Shown piece by piece: positions 57,808-64,000 of a stretch of 64,000 nucleotides of DNA. The stretch comes from Jaapia argillacea MUCL 33604. Lineage: Eukaryota > Basidiomycota > Agaricomycetes > Jaapiales > Jaapiaceae. Position numbers and translations under genes: made by a program. The stretch spans positions 835,950 through 899,949 of the forward strand of contig KL197717.1 of NCBI GenBank assembly GCA_000697665.1, read 5' to 3'. Positions within the stretch are counted from its first letter, which is position 1. Each line of letters opens with the position of its first letter. The notes below the pieces were generated by a model, which saw only the letters and a list, made by a program, of their open reading frames with translations, was not told where the DNA came from and did not search any database.

Positions 57808-57889
57808 GTGCTCCTGGGCTTGTACATGTAAGGATTCAATCTTGCAGAGACCAGACGACGTTTGACACTTTCGTAGCTGGGAGTTTTGC

Positions 57890-59350
57890 ATGTCTCTACC
57901 ATTCGACTATGATTACATCAGAGGGAAGCGAAAGTTCCATTGGCCGTTGGTATGTCTCCTCGATAACCTCAATCCTCGCTTACGGACTGACAAGAATCGA
58001 AGGTATTCTACTTTGCCAACCGCTACGTCCTGCTGTTCGCGCTGGTCGGGATGTAGGTCTTTTCACCCTTTGTCTCCGAATCACCTTTGACGCATCTCAA
58101 TAGAGCAGTATCTCTGAACGTATCAGGGTAACGGACCTGACTCATTGTTTTTACGCTCCAAATCTCAATGGTTCTCCCCCAGACCTATAAACTGTCAAGC
58201 TTTATACACATTCAACCAGGTCTTCGGGAACGCAACCGTTGGATTGGCGAGCATCAACTTATCCATACGGACGTGAGTCCTCAGACCCACGATCGACCTC
58301 TACAATGATCTAATGGGTACACAGCATGATTATATGGGGATTGAAGTGGTACATTGTCGGACCCCTTGTCGCTGTCATCATAGGACACTGGACGATCCTT
58401 CTCCATGGTTAGTTTCCTGTCATGATTGGTTTGACCTTTAGGCCCAACATTGAATCCTTCTAGGTGTCCTGCTGAAAGCGGCTTTCTTTCCGGGTCAAGG
58501 ATGCGTAATTACGCAGACTTCCAGCACCCTGCTTGCCACAGCCTTCATTTATGCAATGGCATTCGACTTGATTGTCCTCCTCCTGACAGGAATCAGGCTG
58601 GCGTTCCCCCTCGGCCGGAGATCTGTGAGCGGGGGTTCAAAGCTGTTCAACTTGATCTTTACAGACGGTCTTATTTTCTTCATTGTTGCGTGAGTTCTTC
58701 TCGTGACCAATCTTCTCCAAGGCTTTCCGCTCATGTTAACGGGTTGACAGCTTTTTGTCGAACTTAATCGCAACGGTGGGCAGTTCAATATCAGGATTTC
58801 AATCCACGTCAATAACTGGATCCATCTTCAGATTTTCATGCTTGTTGACCTGAATCCTGTCATGTCCGTGATCGCAAACGTCCCCGCGGCCATTGGATCC
58901 ACGGTATGCCTGGTTCGCACTCTCAGCTTTGCTCTGGTTATGACCTTCGGTCATTAGATTGTAGCCACTCGTGCTGTTCGCCGGTTGAACAACTTCTCTG
59001 CACAACAAAACGCCGAAATTATTGCGTGTGTCCATCATTTACTCCCCTTCATCGAGTCTAATGAAGTTTGCTCTTGTAGCTCGACTCGAGGCTCTACCCG
59101 CCGGTTCAGGATTGGACGTACTGCTCAACAAATCACAACTATGGTGTTTAAACAGCGTCGCAGCGATTCTATTCATCTTCCGGTTCGTAAATTATCCTTT
59201 CGTACAACCCGCTTCATCAGATAACCGCTGATTCCCGTGAATGTCTAGTTGGAATCATTGTCTGCAACCGAACGTGATGATGACTCGGATTTCCTGGACT
59301 TCCCTAGAGAAAGTTTTGTCAAGAGTAGTCCATACGATCTTAAGAAGTAG
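57890..59350 (+). CDS. fungal seven-helix integral membrane protein
   Basis: Eleven exons (57890-57949, 58003-58052, 58104-58127, 58183-58272, 58325-58407, 58464-58689, 58751-58775, 58832-58903, 58958-59025, 59080-59182, 59249-59350) join in phase to 300 residues. The start MSLPFDYDYIRGKRKFHWPL and VFYFANRYVLLFALVGMAVS match the first helices of the large uncharacterised basidiomycete 7-helix family. Further helices include IWGLKWYIVGPLVAVIIGHW, AMAFDLIVLLLTGIRL, FTDGLIFFIVAFLSNLIATI and NPVMSVIANVPAAIGSTIVA. The cytoplasmic tail is Ser/Arg-rich and ends SSPYDLKK. The last intron was placed so that LESLSATERDDDSDFLDFP, a family-like tail, is kept. Ligand and role are unknown. Decayed fragments of a relative lie at 2155 and 5340. 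Confidence 0.82.
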
Positions 59351-60159
59351 ATCATGGGAGTCAAGTGCTGCTCCTCCCTAACCCCTAGCTATCACGTGGC
59401 CTAACCCACTTTCCCCTACCACCGCCTACCTGGGAATCCCTCGGTCGATCATTTCATTTGTCGCTCTTTCACCTGCTACCGACACTCGCTTTTCCTGGTC
59501 GGCGTTGCATTAGGGCGTCACCTTCCACTGGCTGGGCCCAGGGGTGATGTGGTGTGGTGCAGTGTGTTGCCTTACGAAATTTCTCACATCTATCACGGAC
59601 GGTCTTACGCTTATGTATCGAGACGGGTTGCTTGTACACGTGTACGGTATGTCTGACGAAATCTTAGAAGATGCTGGCTACTCGCTGTTGGCATCAGGCA
59701 GAAGTTCTCACCCGCTCTGCACTGTCCTGATCAAAATCGCCTGTGTGAAGGGCTTGGCGCTGAGATCACTGACACTGACAACACTTCGCACGCAAGCGGG
59801 CGGCGTGAAACGAGATCGTAGGCAAGATGTGCGTACACAAGTGCCGAACAGCAATGGGTGAGAGCGGCTATTTCGACAAATATCATCACCAACTTGACAT
59901 GAACCGAGCAGATTGATGATTTCATCAGATAGCAGCTGGGGTGCAACCAGAAATGCTGGTAAGCTGAGAGGGGCAGTTGACTTGCTTGTACGAGACGGCC
60001 CTATAAATACGTGTGGTCGGTATGCTCTGAGATTAGGAATCAAAGATTCGCAAACCCACCAGTTACTGTATCGTCACGACCAAAGCGGCGGTCACACGTC
60101 ACGAATGCTCTGCCGACGCCGGATTTTGGCTCGTGTCCACTGTCACAGCCGCCCCCACC
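59351..60159. other. intergenic, nothing recognised
   Basis: About 800 bp before the second gap. Frames of up to 111 codons have no domain or splice support. Confidence 0.5.
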
Positions 60160-61033
60160 NNNNNNNNNNNNNNNNNNNNNNNNNNNNNNNNNNNNNNNNN
60201 NNNNNNNNNNNNNNNNNNNNNNNNNNNNNNNNNNNNNNNNNNNNNNNNNNNNNNNNNNNNNNNNNNNNNNNNNNNNNNNNNNNNNNNNNNNNNNNNNNNN
60301 NNNNNNNNNNNNNNNNNNNNNNNNNNNNNNNNNNNNNNNNNNNNNNNNNNNNNNNNNNNNNNNNNNNNNNNNNNNNNNNNNNNNNNNNNNNNNNNNNNNN
60401 NNNNNNNNNNNNNNNNNNNNNNNNNNNNNNNNNNNNNNNNNNNNNNNNNNNNNNNNNNNNNNNNNNNNNNNNNNNNNNNNNNNNNNNNNNNNNNNNNNNN
60501 NNNNNNNNNNNNNNNNNNNNNNNNNNNNNNNNNNNNNNNNNNNNNNNNNNNNNNNNNNNNNNNNNNNNNNNNNNNNNNNNNNNNNNNNNNNNNNNNNNNN
60601 NNNNNNNNNNNNNNNNNNNNNNNNNNNNNNNNNNNNNNNNNNNNNNNNNNNNNNNNNNNNNNNNNNNNNNNNNNNNNNNNNNNNNNNNNNNNNNNNNNNN
60701 NNNNNNNNNNNNNNNNNNNNNNNNNNNNNNNNNNNNNNNNNNNNNNNNNNNNNNNNNNNNNNNNNNNNNNNNNNNNNNNNNNNNNNNNNNNNNNNNNNNN
60801 NNNNNNNNNNNNNNNNNNNNNNNNNNNNNNNNNNNNNNNNNNNNNNNNNNNNNNNNNNNNNNNNNNNNNNNNNNNNNNNNNNNNNNNNNNNNNNNNNNNN
60901 NNNNNNNNNNNNNNNNNNNNNNNNNNNNNNNNNNNNNNNNNNNNNNNNNNNNNNNNNNNNNNNNNNNNNNNNNNNNNNNNNNNNNNNNNNNNNNNNNNNN
61001 NNNNNNNNNNNNNNNNNNNNNNNNNNNNNNNNN
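60160..61033. other. assembly gap (874 N)
   Basis: Run of N. It removes the 3' end of the GH45 gene. Confidence 1.
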
Positions 61034-62052
61034 ACATCGCCCCCAGCCCTAGGAGAGGTCGGACATTTAAGGTCAAGTTCAATCCGACCTGAGAGAAAAG
61101 GCTCACCATTGCCACCTCCAATGGCAGCCGGCTTGTAGGTTAGAAGGTAGTTGAGAACACTAGGAGTCGGCAGTTACACCTACGGAACTGGAAGTGAGAC
61201 ATATCACGAAGGAACCAGCTGGGTACTTACCGCCGTATTGCCTGCCCCACCCCCCGAAGGAGCACCGTATTGTGAGGTACAGCCGTTGTAATCTGCGAAC
61301 CAAGAGGTTAAGGTGAGACTAATTGTGAAGCAAATGTATCACCTCCAATACCTCCACCAGGAGTCTGATACAGCGAATTAGCCTCGGGTCCCGAACAAGT
61401 GACAGAATCGACTCACGTAGATGTCAAAGTCATTCGCGTCAACACCTGTATTCCAAGATCAGACGTGCATATATCCCTTGCAGAGATTCTCACCACCAGC
61501 GTTGATGGCCTGGACAATCATGCTCTTGCCTGCCGCGGCTCCACTAGTCCAGGTGAATTCAAAACATTTGCAGCCTGCGACGTCATATTTCTAGAAAATG
61601 TTCACAATCAAAAGTTCCGGAACCCACAAGTTGCAGTCGCGGTGCTCCCGTGGCCAGCAAAGCCACAACTGAAAGTGCTGTTAACAATGATGGGTTGGTA
61701 AGATGAGCAGGAATAGGCCAGATTGGCCGTTCCGCTTGAGGCAAAGCAGACGTTTGTAGCGCCAGATGCGGCCACACCGTTCGACTTGTTGCATGACTTT
61801 ACAGGTCCTTTTGCACCTAGACCGATATCGACTTTCAGCACTATATTAATTAATTGTAAAAAGGGATTGAGGCTTACCGGAAGAGAGGTTGGATGTGTAT
61901 CCGCAGGCAGGCTCGCAGCGACGCAAACGATTAAGCCAAGCGACGACTGAAATAATTCGTGGACCTCACCAATCCCAGGTGGTAGTTGTTGTGCCAGCCG
62001 TCTGTGCCTCAACGCCGGCGAGGGCGAGGAGGTTCAGAAGGGTGAACACCAT
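61034..62052 (-). CDS. GH45-type endoglucanase, 3' end lost in gap
   Basis: From ATG 62052 a signal peptide (MVFTLLNLLALAGVEA) precedes TTTTTWDC, the catalytic Asp motif of GH45. Exons 61970-62052, 61878-61918, 61628-61840, 61494-61574, 61417-61445, 61343-61364, 61231-61292, 61107-61159 and 61034-61048 (cut) read CEPACGYTSNLSS, SCNKSNGVAASGATNVCFAS, ATCCKCFEFTWTSGAAAGKS, VDANDFDIYTPGGGIGDYNG (second catalytic Asp in DFDIY) and CSQLPSNLQAGCHWRW. It would be a secreted cellulase attacking beta-1,4-glucan in plant walls; no cellulose-binding module is seen in the part present. The first intron would end CG instead of AG (positions 61920-61919), so splicing here is abnormal or the base is wrong. 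All other junctions are canonical and in phase. Confidence 0.8.
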
Positions 62053-62920
62053 TTCTTAACTTGAGGTAGATTCTCAAATGTGATGGTTTAAGTAGCAGCA
62101 AGGAGCCTGCATGCAACCTAGGCTACCCGGTGCCAAGATCAATTCGATCCCCAGAATGACCCAAGGAAAAAAAAATTGTTACCGACGAACCAGCGAAAGA
62201 GGATGGATGAATCACTAGGTATGAGAGGGATCATGAGCCTCTGTTAAAATTCTTCCGCTGCGAGAAGCGAGAAGACTTCCTTCAAGATGCGAGCGAGACC
62301 ATGCATGTGAGGTGAAGGCTGCCTCTTCTATGTCTCGACAATTGAATTGTGGAGGAACAAGACGACCCGAACGGACCGGGGGAAGGAGCTCCTTCCCTTG
62401 GAAATGTAGGCAGTTGACGGGGTTCGTGAGTTGGCAATTGGCCGAGGATACTGATGTCGTGCATTGCTGCGGGACAATAAGACTGAATGACCTTGCAAAG
62501 AGTCGTGCCCTCGATGGGGGACAACACGCACTATCTCTCAGTGTGCTGAGAGATCTCAGAGGAGAACCTATGGCTCCTAAGGGTCCAAGAATTAAAGATC
62601 CCATGTGGTGACAGCTTCTAAGTGACATGGAGCTGAACGAGATTAGACAGGACCGCAGTGTAAGGACCCGAAAGAGCTAGGATGTTGACATATTCAACCT
62701 CGAAGTTGAGTTGAATGACCATGAGGCTGAGTCGTAGATGAATCCTGAAATTCTGACCGACCACCAGCCAAGCACCAGCAGCAACTTTTTCAAGGTTCGA
62801 AGTTGATGTCCAAAGGGGATCCAAGTGGCGTGAGAATCTATTTTTCATCGCACTGTCCAAGACTGATTGACTCCCGAACGTCGATTGAACGTTGGCTCTC
62901 CCTTTCACATATTGGCAACC
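62053..62920. promoter_or_regulatory. divergent intergenic region between GH45 and epoxide-hydrolase genes
   Basis: About 870 bp between the two divergent start codons. No gene or certain regulatory motif recognised. Confidence 0.4.
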
Positions 62921-64000
62921 ATGACTTGGAATCTCCCTGCCGGGGTCTCCTCGCGCTTTGTACTAGTGAACGACCTCAAAATGCATGTTCTTGAAGGGGG
63001 AATCGCAGGAGACGGAGTAGAGGGAGATGGCAAGCAGCGACCAATGATCCTCCTTCTCCATGGCTTCCCAGAACTATCCTACTCTTGGAGGAAAATTATC
63101 ATTCCGTTGGCCATCGTAGGATATCGTGTTATCGCCCCTGATCAACGCGGTTACGGTGCAACTCAGTGTGCAAATCTGGAGGACAGTGAGACTCCCACCA
63201 TCAGATACGAAGACGATATCTCTCCATTCCGGATGTTGAATCTGGTGAAAGATGTCGTCGCATTGGTATATGCGCTGGGATATACATCTGTGGAAGCCAT
63301 CGTAGGGCACGATTTTGGATCTGCCGTGGCTGCCCATTGCGCTCTCATCCGTCCTGACTTGTTCAGGTCGGTGGTCCTGATGAGTGCTCCTTATCCAGGA
63401 CCGCCTACCTTGCCATTTGATATTCTTGCTACTTCATCAGACTCGTCCGTCAGCCAACCACCCTCGTCACTTGCTCCTCGCGTCGATGCCCAACTGGCGG
63501 AGCTCCACCCACCGCGAAAGCACTACACCACTTACTTATCTACCTCCTCGGCCAATTTTGACATGCACAATGCACCGCAAGGATTGCAGGCATTCTTGCG
63601 AGCCTATTTTCACATGAAGAGTGTTGACTGGGATGGCAATAACCCATATCCTCTATCCTCGCCCACCGCATCCTCGCTCGCCGTCATGCCTCATTACTAC
63701 ATCATGCCCTTGGGGGAGACAATGCCAGAAGTCGTTGCTCGACATGCTCCTCTCGCAGAGGAGATCGAGACAAACCATTGGCTCACGGATGACGAACTGC
63801 GTGCCTATGTCTCCACCTACTCGACCACCGGCTTCCAAGGAGGGTTGAACTGGTACCGATGTATGACATCGTTATCTCCTTCATACACCTCGGAGCTTGC
63901 TGTTTTCTCGGGGAAGACGATCGAGGTGCCCGCGATGTATATTGCCGGAGGGAAGGATTGGGGCATTTATCAGAATCCCGGAGCTGTTGAGAGGATGCGT
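62921..64000 (+). CDS. epoxide-hydrolase-type alpha/beta-hydrolase, cut by window edge
   Basis: A single uninterrupted exon of 360 codons from ATG 62921 (MTWNLPAGVSSRFVLVNDLK) to the window end. The oxyanion motif LLLHGFPELSYSWR (His about 47), GYRVIAPDQRGYG and the nucleophile elbow VGHDFGS with Asp about 131 are those of soluble epoxide hydrolases, where Asp attacks the epoxide. The lid region with YFHMKSVDWDGN and GGLNWYR carries the Tyr residues expected to polarise the ring oxygen. The acid and His of the triad should lie near or past the edge (VPAMYIAGGKDWGIYQ is the acid strand region). No signal peptide; probably cytosolic or peroxisomal detoxification. The lack of introns in 1080 bp is unusual for this window. 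Confidence 0.85.
   Translation, partial: MTWNLPAGVSSRFVLVNDLKMHVLEGGIAGDGVEGDGKQRPMILLLHGFPELSYSWRKIIIPLAIVGYRVIAPDQRGYGATQCANLEDSETPTIRYEDDISPFRMLNLVKDVVALVYALGYTSVEAIVGHDFGSAVAAHCALIRPDLFRSVVLMSAPYPGPPTLPFDILATSSDSSVSQPPSSLAPRVDAQLAELHPPRKHYTTYLSTSSANFDMHNAPQGLQAFLRAYFHMKSVDWDGNNPYPLSSPTASSLAVMPHYYIMPLGETMPEVVARHAPLAEEIETNHWLTDDELRAYVSTYSTTGFQGGLNWYRCMTSLSPSYTSELAVFSGKTIEVPAMYIAGGKDWGIYQNPGAVERMR

Noticed and set aside
1-64000. CRISPR arrays, operons, ribosome binding sites, origins
   Set aside because: Intron-rich eukaryotic DNA; no direct-repeat/spacer pattern was seen.

Overview
This window reads as nuclear DNA of a mushroom-forming basidiomycete (Agaricomycete). Genes are dense and cut by many introns of about 45-60 nt, several exons are only 9-25 nt long, and the families are typical: a GH45-type endoglucanase, a BSC6-like MFS transporter, F-box/LRR-like paralogs, a fungal seven-helix membrane protein, a fungal HEAT-array protein and Tc1/mariner-type transposons. 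Two runs of N (30479-31241 and 60160-61033) are assembly gaps. Gene models below were spliced by eye; exon phases were checked by arithmetic wherever exon coordinates are given.

1-16 kb. The 5' end of a DDE transposase gene runs off the left edge. Three decayed partial copies of the long LIM-domain gene (8956-14283) follow. Two of them run directly into decayed fragments of a seven-helix membrane-protein gene whose intact relative lies at 57890-59350. Between them sits a tiny spliced gene for a 36-residue peptide. A minus-strand HEAT-repeat gene (5624-8409) is built of identical exon-intron units. The intact paxillin-like LIM gene is divergent from it.

16-24 kb. A tRNA-like gene is followed by a 7.1 kb Tc1/mariner-like element (TA duplication, 64-bp inverted ends). 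It has a transposase gene on + and a convergent accessory gene on -. The transposase is split by a 3.66 kb palindromic non-coding insertion with the order A-B-A'-B'. The element itself seems to have landed in a minus-strand host reading frame.

24-37 kb. Four F-box-type paralogs: one on + (decayed) and three tandem on - (two readable, one with an early stop), with shared intergenic sequence.

38-51 kb. Housekeeping genes: MFS transporter, ELYS-domain nucleoporin, GPI8 transamidase subunit, an alpha/beta-hydrolase with a large charged insertion, and RMT2 arginine methyltransferase with an ankyrin-type front.

51-64 kb. Four tandem small genes, each for a single-pass membrane protein with the same intron positions; then a SAM methyltransferase, a small hypothetical gene head-to-head with the seven-helix gene, a GH45 gene cut by the gap, and an epoxide-hydrolase-type gene running off the right edge.
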